Counted from the first letter of the stretch, positions 18,459 to 29,273 are shown. The stretch is 64,000 nt of DNA from Tenacibaculum gallaicum (GCF_003387615.1 NZ_QUNS01000002.1:310001-374000), one strand, 5' to 3'. Translations and numbers: made by a program. The notes: generated by a model from the sequence alone, not told the origin.

Positions 18459-19004
18459 ATGAGTAGAATAGGAAAAAATCCAATCGCATTGCCACAAGGT
18501 GTTGAAGTAAAAGTAGACGGAAATGTGGTAACAGTAAAAGGAAAATTAGGAGAGTTAACTCAAGAAATTAAATCTGGAATTACTGTGAAAGTTGAAGATG
18601 GTACAGTCACTTTAGAAAGACCATCAGAAAGTAAAGATCATAGAGCTGCACATGGTTTATATCGTGCTTTAATCAATAATATGGTTGAAGGTGTAAGCAA
18701 AGGTTTTACTAAAGAATTAGAGTTAGTAGGTGTTGGTTATAGAGCATCTAACCAAGGACAAAAGTTAGATTTAGCCTTAGGTTTCTCTCACAACATTGTT
18801 TTAAATTTAGCTCCAGAAGTTAAGGTTGAAACTGTATCTGAAAAAGGTAAGAATCCAATTGTAAAATTAACTTCGCATGACAAACAATTAGTTGGTCAAG
18901 TTGCAGCAAAAATTCGTTCATTCCGTAGGCCAGAGCCTTACAAAGGAAAAGGAGTTAAGTTTGTAGGAGAAGTATTAAGAAGAAAAGCAGGTAAATCTGC
19001 ATAA
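18459..19004 (+). CDS. rplF: 50S ribosomal protein L6
   Basis: 181 aa from the ATG at 18459 (MSRIGKNPIALPQGVEV). An upstream in-frame ATG inside rpsH exists but would add 15 residues unlike any L6. Two repeated alpha/beta domains; the PEPYKGKGVKFVGEVLRRK signature is at the C-terminus. Located near the sarcin-ricin loop and the factor-binding site. Confidence 0.97.
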   Translation: MSRIGKNPIALPQGVEVKVDGNVVTVKGKLGELTQEIKSGITVKVEDGTVTLERPSESKDHRAAHGLYRALINNMVEGVSKGFTKELELVGVGYRASNQGQKLDLALGFSHNIVLNLAPEVKVETVSEKGKNPIVKLTSHDKQLVGQVAAKIRSFRRPEPYKGKGVKFVGEVLRRKAGKSA

Positions 19005-19022
19005 TAAATAAGAGAAATTATT

Positions 19023-19373
19023 ATGGCATTATCAAAGCTTGAAAGAAGACAACGAATTAAGTATAGAATTAGAAAGATTGTTACAGGTACAACTGAAAAA
19101 CCAAGGTTATCAGTTTTTAGAAGTAACAAAGAAATCTATGCTCAGTTAATCGATGACGTTGCTGGTGTAACATTAGCATCTGCATCATCAAGAGATAAAG
19201 AAATTACATCTAGCTCTAAAGCAGAAGCGGCTACAGCTGTAGGGAAAGCAATTGCTGAAAAAGCTGTTAAAGCTGGCGTAGATACTGTTGCTTTCGACCG
19301 TAACGGATATTTATACCACGGTAGAGTTAAAGTATTAGCAGACGCTGCAAGAGAAGCTGGTTTAAAATTTTAA
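19023..19373 (+). CDS. rplR: 50S ribosomal protein L18
   Basis: 116 aa. [31 protein letters not shown] start (here residues 7-33) and the [20 protein letters not shown] end are standard. Binds 5S rRNA with L5. 11 nt before rpsE. Confidence 0.97.
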   Translation: MALSKLERRQRIKYRIRKIVTGTTEKPRLSVFRSNKEIYAQLIDDVAGVTLASASSRDKEITSSSKAEAATAVGKAIAEKAVKAGVDTVAFDRNGYLYHGRVKVLADAAREAGLKF

Positions 19374-19384
19374 GAAATTATATT

Positions 19385-19906
19385 ATGTTAGGATATAAAA
19401 ACGTAGAAAGAGTAAAACCAAGCGGATTAGAGCTTGTAGATAAATTAGTAGGTGTACAACGTGTTACCAAAGTAACTAAAGGAGGTAGAGCATTTGGTTT
19501 CTCTGCAATCGTAGTAGTAGGAGACGGTAACGGAGTTGTAGGTCATGGATTAGGAAAGTCTAAAGATGTTTCTTCTGCAATTGCAAAAGCAGTAGAAGAC
19601 GCAAAGAAAAATTTAGTACGTATCCCTATTTTAGAAGGAACATTACCACACGAGCAAAAAGGTAAATTTGGTGGGGCGAAAGTATTCGTCAAGCCTGCTT
19701 CACACGGTACCGGGGTTATTGCTGGTGGTGCTGTACGTTTAGTATTAGAAGCTGTTGGTATTAAAGATGTATTATCAAAATCTCAAGGGTCATCAAATCC
19801 TCATAACGTAGTAAAAGCAACTTTTGATGCTTTATTACAATTACGTAGTGCAGCAACTATTGCTAAGCAAAGAGGTATATCTTTAGAGAAAGTTTTTAAC
19901 GGTTAA
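19385..19906 (+). CDS. rpsE: 30S ribosomal protein S5
   Basis: 173 aa. Double-stranded-RNA-binding-like N-domain with [20 protein letters not shown], and the C-domain with [20 protein letters not shown]. Contributes to the mRNA entry pore and decoding accuracy. Start at ATG 19385 ([17 protein letters not shown]) agrees with the length of relatives. Confidence 0.97.
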   Translation: MLGYKNVERVKPSGLELVDKLVGVQRVTKVTKGGRAFGFSAIVVVGDGNGVVGHGLGKSKDVSSAIAKAVEDAKKNLVRIPILEGTLPHEQKGKFGGAKVFVKPASHGTGVIAGGAVRLVLEAVGIKDVLSKSQGSSNPHNVVKATFDALLQLRSAATIAKQRGISLEKVFNG

Positions 19907-19917
19907 AATTTAAGACG

Positions 19918-20100
19918 ATGAGTAAAATTAGAGTTACACAAGTAAAAAGTCAAATCGGTCGCCTTAAAAATCAAAAAAGAACGTTAGAGGCGTTAGGTTT
20001 ACGTAAAATGAACCAAACTGTAGAGCATGATGCATCAGCTACAATTTTGGGTATGGTAAGTAAAGTTTCACACTTAGTTTCTGTTGAAGAAATTAAATAA
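19918..20100 (+). CDS. rpmD: 50S ribosomal protein L30
   Basis: 60 aa. IRVTQVKSQIGRLKNQKRTL and LGLRKMNQTVEHD are the family core. Short-form L30 in the normal place between rpsE and rplO. Confidence 0.96.
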   Translation: MSKIRVTQVKSQIGRLKNQKRTLEALGLRKMNQTVEHDASATILGMVSKVSHLVSVEEIK

Positions 20101-20112
20101 GACAATATAAAG

Positions 20113-20562
20113 ATGAGTTTACACAACTTAAAACCAGCAGCAGGATCTACAAAAAGCGGTAAAAGAATCGCTCGTGGAGAAGGTTCTGGTCACGGAGGTA
20201 CCTCTACAAGAGGACATAAAGGAGCTAAATCTCGTTCTGGTTATTCTCGTAAAATAGGATTTGAAGGAGGGCAAATGCCACTTCAAAGACGTGTGCCTAA
20301 ATTTGGTTTCACTAACATTAATCGTAAAGAGTATGTTGGTGTAAATTTAGACAAGTTACAATCATTAGTAGATAACGGAAAGATAACAGATACAGTTAGT
20401 TTAGATGTTTTAGTAGAAAACAGATTAGCTCGTAAAAACGACTTAGTAAAAATATTAGGTGGTGGAGAGTTAAAAGCTAAATTAAATATAACTGTACATA
20501 AATTTACAGCATCAGCTAAAGCTGCTATTGAAGCAGCAGGAGGTGAAGCAGTAACATTATAA
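20113..20562 (+). CDS. rplO: 50S ribosomal protein L15
   Basis: 149 aa. Gly/Arg-rich extended N-terminus (GEGSGHGGTSTRGHKGAKSR) that threads through 23S rRNA, then a globular domain. Late 50S assembly protein. 9 nt before secY, the standard arrangement. Confidence 0.97.
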   Translation: MSLHNLKPAAGSTKSGKRIARGEGSGHGGTSTRGHKGAKSRSGYSRKIGFEGGQMPLQRRVPKFGFTNINRKEYVGVNLDKLQSLVDNGKITDTVSLDVLVENRLARKNDLVKILGGGELKAKLNITVHKFTASAKAAIEAAGGEAVTL

Positions 20563-20571
20563 GAATTGTAA

Positions 20572-21894
20572 ATGATGAATTTTATAAATACTTTAAAAGA
20601 CATTTGGAAGATTGAAGAGTTAAAAGAGAAATTACTTTTAACCTTAGGTTTAATCGCTGTTTACCGTTTTATGGCAGCAGTTCCATTACCAGGAATTGAT
20701 CCTACTCAGTTATCAGCATTAAAAGACAGTACTGACAGTGGACTTTTAGGTTTATTAAACGCATTTACAGGAGGGGCATTTGCTAGAGCGTCAGTAATGG
20801 CACTTGGTATAATGCCTTATATTTCTGCATCAATTGTAGTTCAGTTAATGGGTATTGCGGTACCATATTTACAAAAACTACAAAAAGATGGAGAAAGTGG
20901 ACGTAAGAAGATTACGCAAATAACAAGATGGCTTACTATTGCTATTACATTATTTCAAGCACCAACCTATATTGGAGTAATTCAAAATCAAATGGGTTTA
21001 CCGCAAGAAGCATTTTTAGTAACAGGAGCAACATTTTGGATATCATCTATCATTCTTTTAAGTGCAGGAACAATTTTTGCAATGTGGTTAGGAGAGCGTA
21101 TTACTGATAAAGGAGTTGGTAATGGAATATCATTATTAATTACCGTTGGTATTATCGCAAACTTCCCAGCAGCATTTATACAAGAGTTAGTTTCTAAGCA
21201 AACTGCAGGTGCTGGAGGAATTATGATGATTTTAATCGAATTAATAGTTTGGTTTGTAGTAATCTTGTTAACCGTATTATTAGTTACAGCAGTACGTAAA
21301 GTAGCCGTTCAATACGCACGTCGTACAGCAGTTACAAACATTAAAGATGTTGATGGCGCAAGACAGTACATTCCATTAAAATTGAATGCAGCTGGAGTAA
21401 TGCCAATTATTTTTGCACAAGCTATTATGTTTTTACCAATAGCACTAGGGCAAAAGTACCCAGCATTAAACAGTTTAACTGATATTAACGGTTTATGGTA
21501 TAACGTTATATTTGCATTATTAATTATTGTCTTTAGTTACTTCTACACTGCTATTACTATTCCAACGAATAAAATGGCAGAAGACTTAAAAAGAAGTAAT
21601 GGTTTTGTTCCTGGATATAAACCAGGTGAAGAAACTGCTAACTTTTTAGATTCAGTATTGTCGAGAATCACATTACCAGGGTCTATATTTTTAGCAGCTT
21701 TATCTATTTTACCAGCAATCATTGTAAAGTTTGGAGTTACTCAAAACTGGGCAATGTTTTATGGAGGAACATCATTAATCATTATGGTAGGAGTTGCAAT
21801 AGACACGATACAGCAAATAAACTCGTATTTATTAAACAGTCGTTATGATGGTTTAATGAAAACAGGTAACAGTAACAGAAAATCATTAAAATAA
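20572..21894 (+). CDS. secY: SecY protein translocase subunit
   Basis: 440 aa with ten hydrophobic segments. Motifs include [20 protein letters not shown] (plug/TM2 region), [17 protein letters not shown], and the cytosolic loop before TM8. Forms the SecYEG channel used for all Sec-dependent envelope proteins in this window. Two adjacent ATG codons (20572 and 20575) could each serve as start. One base separates the stop from infA, so both are coupled. Confidence 0.97.
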   Translation: MMNFINTLKDIWKIEELKEKLLLTLGLIAVYRFMAAVPLPGIDPTQLSALKDSTDSGLLGLLNAFTGGAFARASVMALGIMPYISASIVVQLMGIAVPYLQKLQKDGESGRKKITQITRWLTIAITLFQAPTYIGVIQNQMGLPQEAFLVTGATFWISSIILLSAGTIFAMWLGERITDKGVGNGISLLITVGIIANFPAAFIQELVSKQTAGAGGIMMILIELIVWFVVILLTVLLVTAVRKVAVQYARRTAVTNIKDVDGARQYIPLKLNAAGVMPIIFAQAIMFLPIALGQKYPALNSLTDINGLWYNVIFALLIIVFSYFYTAITIPTNKMAEDLKRSNGFVPGYKPGEETANFLDSVLSRITLPGSIFLAALSILPAIIVKFGVTQNWAMFYGGTSLIIMVGVAIDTIQQINSYLLNSRYDGLMKTGNSNRKSLK

Positions 21895-21895
21895 T

Positions 21896-22111
21896 ATGGC
21901 TAAGCAACCAGCAATTCAACAAGACGGAACAATTACTGAAGCATTATCAAATGCTATGTTTCGAGTAGAATTAGAAAACGGACATATTGTTACGGCTCAC
22001 ATTTCAGGAAAAATGCGTATGCATTACATTAAATTATTACCTGGTGATAAAGTGAAGTTAGAAATGAGTCCGTATGATTTATCAAAGGCAAGAATTACTT
22101 ACAGATATTAA
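21896..22111 (+). CDS. infA: translation initiation factor IF-1
   Basis: 71 aa, OB-fold. [20 protein letters not shown] and [19 protein letters not shown] are standard. Blocks the A site during initiation. Its place between secY and rpmJ is common in this phylum. Confidence 0.97.
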   Translation: MAKQPAIQQDGTITEALSNAMFRVELENGHIVTAHISGKMRMHYIKLLPGDKVKLEMSPYDLSKARITYRY

Positions 22112-22123
22112 AAACACACACTG

Positions 22124-22240
22124 ATGAAAGTAAGAGCATCAATTAAGAAAAGAAGTGCCGACTGCAAAATTGTACGCAGAAAAGGCAGATTATATGTAAT
22201 TAACAAAAAGAATCCTAGATTTAAACAAAGACAAGGGTAG
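22124..22240 (+). CDS. rpmJ: 50S ribosomal protein L36 (zinc-free form)
   Basis: 38 aa, starting [19 protein letters not shown] and ending RFKQRQG. The zinc-ribbon ligands seen in E. coli L36 (C11, C14, C27, H33) are here S11, C14, N27 and F33, so only one cysteine remains and no zinc can be bound. This is the C-minus form. The gene is 12 nt after infA and 2 nt before rpsM; it is short enough to be missed by simple ORF length filters. Confidence 0.95.
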   Translation: MKVRASIKKRSADCKIVRRKGRLYVINKKNPRFKQRQG

Positions 22241-22242
22241 TT

Positions 22243-22608
22243 ATGGCAAGAATCGCAGGTATAGATATTCCAAAGAATAAAAGAGGTGTTATCGCTTTAA
22301 CTTACATCTTTGGTATAGGAAAAAGTAGAGCTAAAGAAGTTTTAGCTGCTGCTAATATAGATGAGAGTATCAAAGTTCAAGATTGGACTGATGATCAAAT
22401 TGCAGCAATTCGTGAGCAAGTAGGAGCTTTCACTATTGAAGGTGAGTTACGTTCTGAAGTTCAATTAAGCATTAAGCGTTTAATGGACATCGGATGTCAA
22501 AGAGGTATTCGTCACAGACTTGGTTTACCATTAAGAGGTCAAAGAACGAAGAATAACTCTCGTACTAGAAAAGGTAAGAGAAAAACTGTAGCTAACAAGA
22601 AAAAATAA
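22243..22608 (+). CDS. rpsM: 30S ribosomal protein S13
   Basis: 121 aa. [20 protein letters not shown] start, helix-turn region [14 protein letters not shown], and [20 protein letters not shown] (two adjoining parts of the C-terminal half). Forms bridges B1a/B1b and contacts P-site tRNA through its basic tail. First gene of the alpha block. Confidence 0.98.
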   Translation: MARIAGIDIPKNKRGVIALTYIFGIGKSRAKEVLAAANIDESIKVQDWTDDQIAAIREQVGAFTIEGELRSEVQLSIKRLMDIGCQRGIRHRLGLPLRGQRTKNNSRTRKGKRKTVANKKK

Positions 22609-22641
22609 TCACTGATTATTTTTTACTAATAGTAAAGAATC

Positions 22642-23028
22642 ATGGCAAAGTCGAAAGTAACAAAAAAACGTAAAGTTGTAATAGAATCAGTTGGTGAAGC
22701 TCACGTAACTGCATCGTTCAACAATATTATTATTTCTTTAACAAACAAAAAAGGTGACGTTATTTCTTGGTCATCTGCAGGTAAAATGGGTTTCAGAGGT
22801 TCTAAAAAGAACACTCCTTACGCAGCTCAGTTAGCGGCAGAAGATTGTGCTAACGTTGCTAAAGAAGCAGGTTTACGTAAAGTAAAGGTGTATGTTAAAG
22901 GACCAGGTAACGGTAGAGAATCTGCAATCAGATCTATCCACAATACAGGTATCGAAGTAACAGAAATTATTGATGTTACTCCAATTCCTCACAATGGATG
23001 TCGTCCACCAAAAAGACGTAGAGTATAA
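22642..23028 (+). CDS. rpsK: 30S ribosomal protein S11
   Basis: 128 aa. [40 protein letters not shown] and the C-terminal [15 protein letters not shown] are diagnostic. Located on the 30S platform at the E site. The stop lies at the start of a small AT-rich hairpin (23024-23050). Confidence 0.98.
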   Translation: MAKSKVTKKRKVVIESVGEAHVTASFNNIIISLTNKKGDVISWSSAGKMGFRGSKKNTPYAAQLAAEDCANVAKEAGLRKVKVYVKGPGNGRESAIRSIHNTGIEVTEIIDVTPIPHNGCRPPKRRRV

Positions 23029-23162
23029 GTTGAATTAATTTCAACTTATATTTTATTTGAGTGTACAGTTGTACACGAAAATTAAATATTTTAACACAGT
23101 AGGATATAAAGATTATCGAAGGAGTAAGCCTTAATTCATAATCCCTACTAAACTAATTAGAA
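23024..23162 (+). promoter_or_regulatory. structured leader between rpsK and rpsD (candidate S4 regulatory site)
   Basis: First a hairpin TATAAGTTGAA/TTCAACTTATA (23024-23050), then GTGTAC/GTACAC (23061-23076), then a long nested stem: AGTAGG (23098-23103) with CCTACT (23144-23149), ATTAT (23112-23116) with ATAAT (23138-23142), AAGG (23119-23122) with CCTT (23129-23132). The last ends 13 nt before the rpsD ATG. S4 controls its own mRNA in other bacteria; the role here is inferred. Confidence 0.5.
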
Positions 23163-23768
23163 ATGGCAAGATATACAGGACCAAAAACTAAAATTGCTCG
23201 TAAGTTTGGCGAAGCAATTTTCGGAGACGATAAGAACTTCGAAAAAAGAAATTACCCTCCAGGACAACATGGAGTAGGTAAAAGAAGAGGTAAGAAATCT
23301 GAATATGCGATCCAATTAATGGAGAAGCAAAAAGCTAAATATACTTATGGTATTTTAGAGCGTCAGTTTCGTAACTTATTCAAAAAAGCATCAGCTTCTC
23401 AAGGAGTAACAGGTGAAATTTTATTACAATTATGTGAATCACGTTTAGATAACGTAGTATACCGTTTAGGTGTTGCTAATTCACGTAGAGCTGCACGTCA
23501 GTTAGTATCTCACCGTCACATTACTGTAAATGGAGAGATTGTTAACATTCCATCTTATAGTTTAAGAGAAGGAGATGTAATTGCTGTAAGAGAAAAATCT
23601 AAGTCGTTAGAAGCTATTGAAAATGCTTTAGCAGCTAATAGTAATGTTTACGAATGGTTAACTTGGAATGCTGATCTTAAATCTGGAACATTTGTAAAAG
23701 TACCAGAGAGATTACAAATTCCTGAGAATATCAAAGAGCAGTTAATCGTAGAATTATACTCTAAGTAA
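23163..23768 (+). CDS. rpsD: 30S ribosomal protein S4
   Basis: 201 aa, zinc-free form (no CxxC at the N-terminus). [20 protein letters not shown] start, NYPPGQHG, and the S4 RNA-binding domain with [20 protein letters not shown] and [19 protein letters not shown] 16S assembly initiator and part of the mRNA entry helicase. It is preceded by a 134-nt non-coding leader with strong pairing. Confidence 0.98.
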   Translation: MARYTGPKTKIARKFGEAIFGDDKNFEKRNYPPGQHGVGKRRGKKSEYAIQLMEKQKAKYTYGILERQFRNLFKKASASQGVTGEILLQLCESRLDNVVYRLGVANSRRAARQLVSHRHITVNGEIVNIPSYSLREGDVIAVREKSKSLEAIENALAANSNVYEWLTWNADLKSGTFVKVPERLQIPENIKEQLIVELYSK

Positions 23769-23866
23769 TAAATTAATCATATTGGTGTTCAGCCAAAGGG
23801 TTTGTTCGTATTTCTTCACACTTATAAACCGCGCAACTGAATAACAATTAAAACGAAGAAAAAAAT

Positions 23867-24859
23867 ATGGCAATTTTAAATTTTCAAAAGCCTGATAAAG
23901 TAATAATGATTGAATCTACTGATTTTTCAGGAAGATTCGAATTCAGACCTCTTGAACCAGGTTTTGGATTAACAGTTGGTAACGCTTTAAGAAGAGTATT
24001 ATTATCTTCTCTTGAAGGGTTTGCGATTACATCATTACGTGTTGACGGTGTTGATCATGAGTTTTCAACAATTCAAGGTGTTGTAGAAGATGTTACTGAA
24101 ATTATCTTAAACTTAAAGCAAGTACGTTTTAAGAAACAGATTGAAGAATCTGATAGAGAAACAGTTTCTATAGCAATATCAGGACAAGAGCAATTAACGG
24201 CTGGTGATTTACAAAAGTTTATCTCAGGTTTTCAAGTACTAAATCCAGATTTAGTAATTTGTAACATGGATAAATCAGTAACGTTAAATGCTGAAATTAC
24301 CATTGAAAAAGGTAGAGGTTTCGTACCAGCAGAAGAAAATAAAAGAGCTGGTGCTCCTTTAGGAACAATTTTTACAGATTCTATTTACACTCCTATAAAG
24401 AATGTAAAGTATGCTGTTGAAAATTTCCGTGTAGAACAAAAGACCGATTACGAAAAATTAGTTTTCGATATCGATACTGATGGGTCTATCAATCCTAAAG
24501 ATGCCTTAACTGAAGCAGCTAAGATTTTAATTCACCACTTTATGTTATTCTCTGATGAGCGTATTACTTTAGAGGCAGATGAAATCGCACAAACTGAAAC
24601 ATATGATGAAGAATCATTACATATGCGTCAGTTATTAAAGACGAAATTAGTTGATATGGATTTATCAGTTCGTGCTTTAAACTGTTTAAAAGCTGCAGAG
24701 GTAGATACTTTAGGAGACTTAGTATCATTTAACAAAAGCGATTTAATGAAGTTCAGAAACTTTGGTAAAAAATCATTAACTGAATTAGATGAGTTAGTGG
24801 CTAACAAAGGTTTAAATTTCGGAATGGATTTAAGCAAATACAAATTAGATAAAGATTAA
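23867..24859 (+). CDS. rpoA: RNA polymerase alpha subunit
   Basis: 330 aa. N-terminal dimerisation domain ([31 protein letters not shown]), flexible linker near residues 235-250, and the C-terminal helix-hairpin domain ([34 protein letters not shown]) that binds UP elements and activators. Normal position between rpsD and rplQ. The 98-nt gap upstream holds no clear promoter. Confidence 0.98.
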   Translation: MAILNFQKPDKVIMIESTDFSGRFEFRPLEPGFGLTVGNALRRVLLSSLEGFAITSLRVDGVDHEFSTIQGVVEDVTEIILNLKQVRFKKQIEESDRETVSIAISGQEQLTAGDLQKFISGFQVLNPDLVICNMDKSVTLNAEITIEKGRGFVPAEENKRAGAPLGTIFTDSIYTPIKNVKYAVENFRVEQKTDYEKLVFDIDTDGSINPKDALTEAAKILIHHFMLFSDERITLEADEIAQTETYDEESLHMRQLLKTKLVDMDLSVRALNCLKAAEVDTLGDLVSFNKSDLMKFRNFGKKSLTELDELVANKGLNFGMDLSKYKLDKD

Positions 24860-24860
24860 C

Positions 24861-24907
24861 CTTTCATATTTTGCTCCCCTAAACTAGGGTTAGTAGCAAG
24901 ATGAAAG
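24861..24907 (+). promoter_or_regulatory. long stem-loop directly upstream of rplQ
   Basis: CTTTCAT (24861-24867) pairs with ATGAAAG (24901-24907), TTGCT (24871-24875) with AGCAA (24895-24899), and CTAA (24879-24882) with TTAG (24890-24893). The helix ends 15 nt before the rplQ ATG and has no T tract, so it is not a terminator. A role in rplQ translation or mRNA processing is possible (inference). Confidence 0.5.
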
Positions 24908-24922
24908 CTAAAACCAAATGTC

Positions 24923-25399
24923 ATGAGACACGGAAAGAAATTTAATCATTTAGGAAGAAAAACAGCGCACAGAAAAGCGATGTTATCTAACATGGCTTGT
25001 TCTTTAATCGAGCACAAGCGTATCAATACTACAGAAGCAAAAGCGAAAGCTTTACGTAAGTTTGTTGAGCCTTTAATTACAAAATCAAAGACAGATACAA
25101 CCCACAACCGTCGTGTAGTATTTAGTTACTTAAGAAGTAAAGAAGCTGTTACAGAATTATTCAAAGAAATTTCTGTAAAAGTTGCAGACAGACCAGGAGG
25201 ATATGTACGTATTATCAAATTAGGAAACCGTCAAGGAGATAATGCTCCTATGGCAATGGTAGAATTAGTTGATTACAACGAGTTATACAATCCAAAAGGA
25301 AACAAAGCTAAAAAGAATACTCGTCGTAGCCGTCGTGGTGGAGCGAAGAAAGCTGAAACAGCTGCTGTTGAAACTCAAACTTCACAAGAAGAAGAATAA
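24923..25399 (+). CDS. rplQ: 50S ribosomal protein L17
   Basis: 158 aa. [20 protein letters not shown] start is universal for L17. The body is ~125 aa; the C-terminus carries a basic then Glu/Ala-rich extension (about residues 130-158) common in this phylum. Last gene of the ribosomal cluster, followed by a strong terminator. Confidence 0.98.
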   Translation: MRHGKKFNHLGRKTAHRKAMLSNMACSLIEHKRINTTEAKAKALRKFVEPLITKSKTDTTHNRRVVFSYLRSKEAVTELFKEISVKVADRPGGYVRIIKLGNRQGDNAPMAMVELVDYNELYNPKGNKAKKNTRRSRRGGAKKAETAAVETQTSQEEE

Positions 25400-25425
25400 A
25401 AATGAAAATTTTTATAAATTATATC

Positions 25426-25460
25426 AAAGGGATAAACATTTAATGTTTGTCCCTTTTTTT
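25426..25460 (+). terminator. intrinsic terminator after rplQ
   Basis: AAAGGGATAAACATT (25426-25440) pairs with AATGTTTGTCCCTTT (25442-25456), one G-U pair, then T7. It ends the rpsH-rplQ unit. Confidence 0.85.
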
Positions 25461-25463
25461 ATA

Positions 25464-25471
25464 TATTTTTG
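25464..25471 (+). promoter_or_regulatory. possible -7 box for carA
   Basis: TATTTTTG matches TAnnTTTG and lies 24 nt before the carA ATG, directly behind the rplQ terminator. No TTG stands at the right distance upstream, so the promoter is uncertain. Confidence 0.4.
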
Positions 25472-25495
25472 CAAACAAATTACACAACACACTAA

Positions 25496-26605
25496 ATGAA
25501 ATATCAAACACGTAAAAAAGCATTAGTTCTATTAGCAGACGGAACTATTTTCTACGGGAAATCTATTGGAATAGAAGGAACCGCAACAGGAGAAATTTGT
25601 TTTAATACAGGTATGACTGGATACCAAGAGATTTTTACAGATCCTTCTTACTTTGGACAATTAATGGTAACTACCAACGCACATATTGGTAATTATGGAG
25701 TTAATAATGAAGAAGTAGAGTCAGAAGGAATTAAAATTTCAGGATTAATTTGTCGTAACTTCAGTTTTACACACTCTCGTGTAGATTCTGATGGAAACTT
25801 ATTTGACTGGTTCGAGAAGCATAATTTAGTAGCCATTTCAGATGTTGATACACGTGCGTTAGTATCGTATATTAGAGATAATGGAGCCATGAATGCTATC
25901 ATTTCTACAGAAGTAGATAAAATTGACGAATTAAAAAAGCAATTAGCTGATACTCCTAACATGGAAGGATTAGAATTAGCTTCAAAGGTATCAACCAAAG
26001 AACCTTATTTTGTTGGTGATGAAAATGCCTCAATTAAAATATCAGCATTAGATATTGGTATTAAGAAAAACATTTTAAGAAATTTAGCAAAAAGAGGTGC
26101 TTATATTAAAGTATACCCATACAACGCAAGTTTTGAACAAATGAGTGAATTTAATCCAGATGGGTATTTTATTTCTAACGGACCTGGAGATCCGGAACCA
26201 TTAGAAGAAGCTCAAAATACAGCAAAAGAAATCATTGAGAAAGATTTACCATTATTTGGAATCTGTTTAGGACACCAAGTAATTGCGTTAGCAAACGGAA
26301 TTTCTACTTACAAAATGCACAATGGTCATAGAGGAATTAATCATCCTGTAAAGAATTTGCTTACAGGAAAAGGAGAGATTACTTCTCAAAACCATGGTTT
26401 TGCAATCAATCGTGAAGAAACTGAAGCGCATCCAGATGTAGAAATTACACATGTACATTTAAACGATAATACAGTAGCAGGTATCAGAATGAAATCTAAA
26501 AATGTATTTTCTGTTCAGTATCACCCAGAAGCAAGCCCTGGTCCACACGATGCAGAATACTTATTTGACGAGTTTATCGAAAACATCAAAAAAGTAAAAG
26601 CTTAA
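25496..26605 (+). CDS. carA: carbamoyl-phosphate synthase small (glutamine amidotransferase) subunit
   Basis: 369 aa. N-terminal CPSase small-chain domain (LADGTIFYGKSIG, FNTGMTGYQEIFTDPSY) followed by a class I glutaminase domain with the nucleophile in FGICLGHQ and the catalytic HPE (QYHPEASPGP). It supplies ammonia for carbamoyl phosphate, feeding pyrimidine and arginine synthesis. carB is not adjacent, so the large subunit must be coded elsewhere. The gene follows the ribosomal cluster in the same direction, which is a common flavobacterial order. Confidence 0.97.
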   Translation: MKYQTRKKALVLLADGTIFYGKSIGIEGTATGEICFNTGMTGYQEIFTDPSYFGQLMVTTNAHIGNYGVNNEEVESEGIKISGLICRNFSFTHSRVDSDGNLFDWFEKHNLVAISDVDTRALVSYIRDNGAMNAIISTEVDKIDELKKQLADTPNMEGLELASKVSTKEPYFVGDENASIKISALDIGIKKNILRNLAKRGAYIKVYPYNASFEQMSEFNPDGYFISNGPGDPEPLEEAQNTAKEIIEKDLPLFGICLGHQVIALANGISTYKMHNGHRGINHPVKNLLTGKGEITSQNHGFAINREETEAHPDVEITHVHLNDNTVAGIRMKSKNVFSVQYHPEASPGPHDAEYLFDEFIENIKKVKA

Positions 26606-26700
26606 ATAAATAAAAATATAGAGATTCTCGTGGACTAAAATTCACGGGAATATATAATTAAAATAAATTACAGATCACTCTTAGCATTGTTCAAGAGTAA

Positions 26701-28002
<1,302 letters not shown>

Positions 28003-28022
28003 TTTATTTTAATGTAGTCTTT

Positions 28023-28053
28023 AAAGCTCGTACATATATGTGCGAGCTTTTTT
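28023..28053 (+). terminator. intrinsic terminator after eno
   Basis: AAAGCTCGTACAT (28023-28035) pairs with ATGTGCGAGCTTT (28038-28050), one G-U pair, 2-nt loop, then a T run. Confidence 0.85.
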
Positions 28054-28123
28054 AGTTATTACTATTTTTTTTAAAAGTAGGGTAATGTCTTTTTATTCTG
28101 TTATTTAATTATAAAAATTAACT

Positions 28124-28664
28124 ATGAAAAGAACAATGCTATTTATCAGTAGCTTAATAACTTTGACATTATTTTCTCAAGAAAAACAAACTGAAAATAT
28201 TTGGAGGCTTAATTTTTTAAACCCAGGTGTTGAATATGAAATGCCAACAGGTAATATATCTACTTTATCTATAGGAACTGGTGTTGGGTATAGTGTTAGT
28301 TATCCTCATACAGATGTTACCGACAATTCTGGATTTATTACGTCTTTTAACCCTTTTTTAGATGTACAACACAAGTGGTTTTATAATTTTGATAAGCGTA
28401 AAACCAAAGGGTTGAATACTACCAATAATTCAGGGAATTTTGTGTCTGCACGATTTTTAACAAGAGGAGAATCATTGTTTGGAAATTCCAACGGTACCGA
28501 TGGTTTAGATTTTGCTGTAGGACCAACCTGAGGAATTCAACGTTAAATATGGTTAAAATTTCCATTTATTATTTGATATGGGACCTATTTATTATTTTGA
28601 TGTTAATGGTAACGGTTATTATTTTTCATTAATGGTACAATTGAATTTAGGGTTTGATTTATAG
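28124..28664 (+). pseudogene. decayed outer-membrane beta-barrel-type protein gene
   Basis: The intact first part (135 codons) starts with a signal peptide (MKRTMLFISSLITLTLFSQE) and reads as a beta-barrel protein (VSARFLTRGESLFG, TDGLDFAVGPT). It stops at TGA 28529-28531, where the sense continues as GIQR in the same frame. After about 12 nt the meaningful frame shifts by one base and then meets TAA at 28554-28556; beyond that it reads FHLLFDMGPIYYFDVNGNGY and ends LNLGFDL at TAG 28662-28664. Three lesions in ~30 nt argue for gene decay rather than recoding. Function unknown; the small size suggests an 8- to 10-stranded barrel. Confidence 0.75.
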
Positions 28665-28668
28665 AAAT

Positions 28669-29262
28669 ATGAAATACTTATACATATTACTTGTTGCTAT
28701 TGTAATTACATCTTGCAATTCGGTAAAATATACTCATTCTGGAGATGTAAATTCACGATTAGATTTCAGAAAAGGAAAGTGGTTGTTAAATGATGTTACC
28801 TCTTTTAAAAACACTAGAAAAGATGGTTTAACTGAAATGGCAAATGAACGATTTTCTGAGCTTATAGGTAATAGACTTTTGGTAGTTAGCAACATGAAAG
28901 GAATATTAATTCCCAGTAATATTTCAGCTAGTCTTGATAAATCTATTTTAAAAGATATAAAAAACGGCACAGGTTATGATTACTTTATTGATATTAGAAC
29001 TAAAAATATAGCCAATGAAGTTGATATTTTAGGAACAGGCAGTTCTCAAACTGATCCTTCAAAAAACATTGGTGAGGTAACACTTAGTATCTACGATTTA
29101 AACATGTTTAAAATATTATACAGTCAAACAGTAGTTGGTAAATTAGTTGTTTCTGAAAGAGATAATGATTATGCACTTTCTAAAAATTCAAACCTCATTA
29201 TTCATAGTGCTTTGAAAAGAATTATGAAGAAGATCAAGAAAAATCAAATTAAGGCTAAGTAG
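28669..29262 (+). CDS. putative lipoprotein of unknown function
   Basis: 197 aa from the ATG at 28669; an upstream ATG five codons earlier is less likely because the signal peptide then begins badly. Lipoprotein signal MKYLYILLVAIVITSC with the acylation site at Cys16. The mature part is alpha/beta in character with a lysine-rich tail. I do not recognise the family; the YDYFIDIRTKNIANE and VTLSIYDLNMFKILYSQTVV stretches recall lipoproteins of the CsgG/FlgO-like type that report cell-envelope proteins, but this is weak. It starts 4 nt after the end of the preceding pseudogene, so the two were probably one operon. Confidence 0.75.
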   Translation: MKYLYILLVAIVITSCNSVKYTHSGDVNSRLDFRKGKWLLNDVTSFKNTRKDGLTEMANERFSELIGNRLLVVSNMKGILIPSNISASLDKSILKDIKNGTGYDYFIDIRTKNIANEVDILGTGSSQTDPSKNIGEVTLSIYDLNMFKILYSQTVVGKLVVSERDNDYALSKNSNLIIHSALKRIMKKIKKNQIKAK

Positions 29263-29273
29263 TATACAATAAA

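Noticed and set aside
7787..25399. Shine-Dalgarno sequences in front of the ribosomal genes
   Set aside because: Upstream regions are A-rich and lack consistent AGGAGG-type motifs; this agrees with what is known for the phylum and is not a special feature of this window.
25269..25499. 76-codon plus-strand frame overlapping the end of rplQ
   Set aside because: It is an out-of-frame shadow of the L17 C-terminus that runs through the terminator; no independent coding signal.
26624..26651. Stem-loop between carA and eno as terminator
   Set aside because: The stem (ATTCTCGTG/CACGGGAAT) is not followed by a T tract on either strand; termination is not supported.
28529..28531. In-frame TGA as selenocysteine or readthrough codon
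   Set aside because: A frameshift and a further stop follow within 30 nt and no SECIS-like hairpin is seen; decay explains all three.
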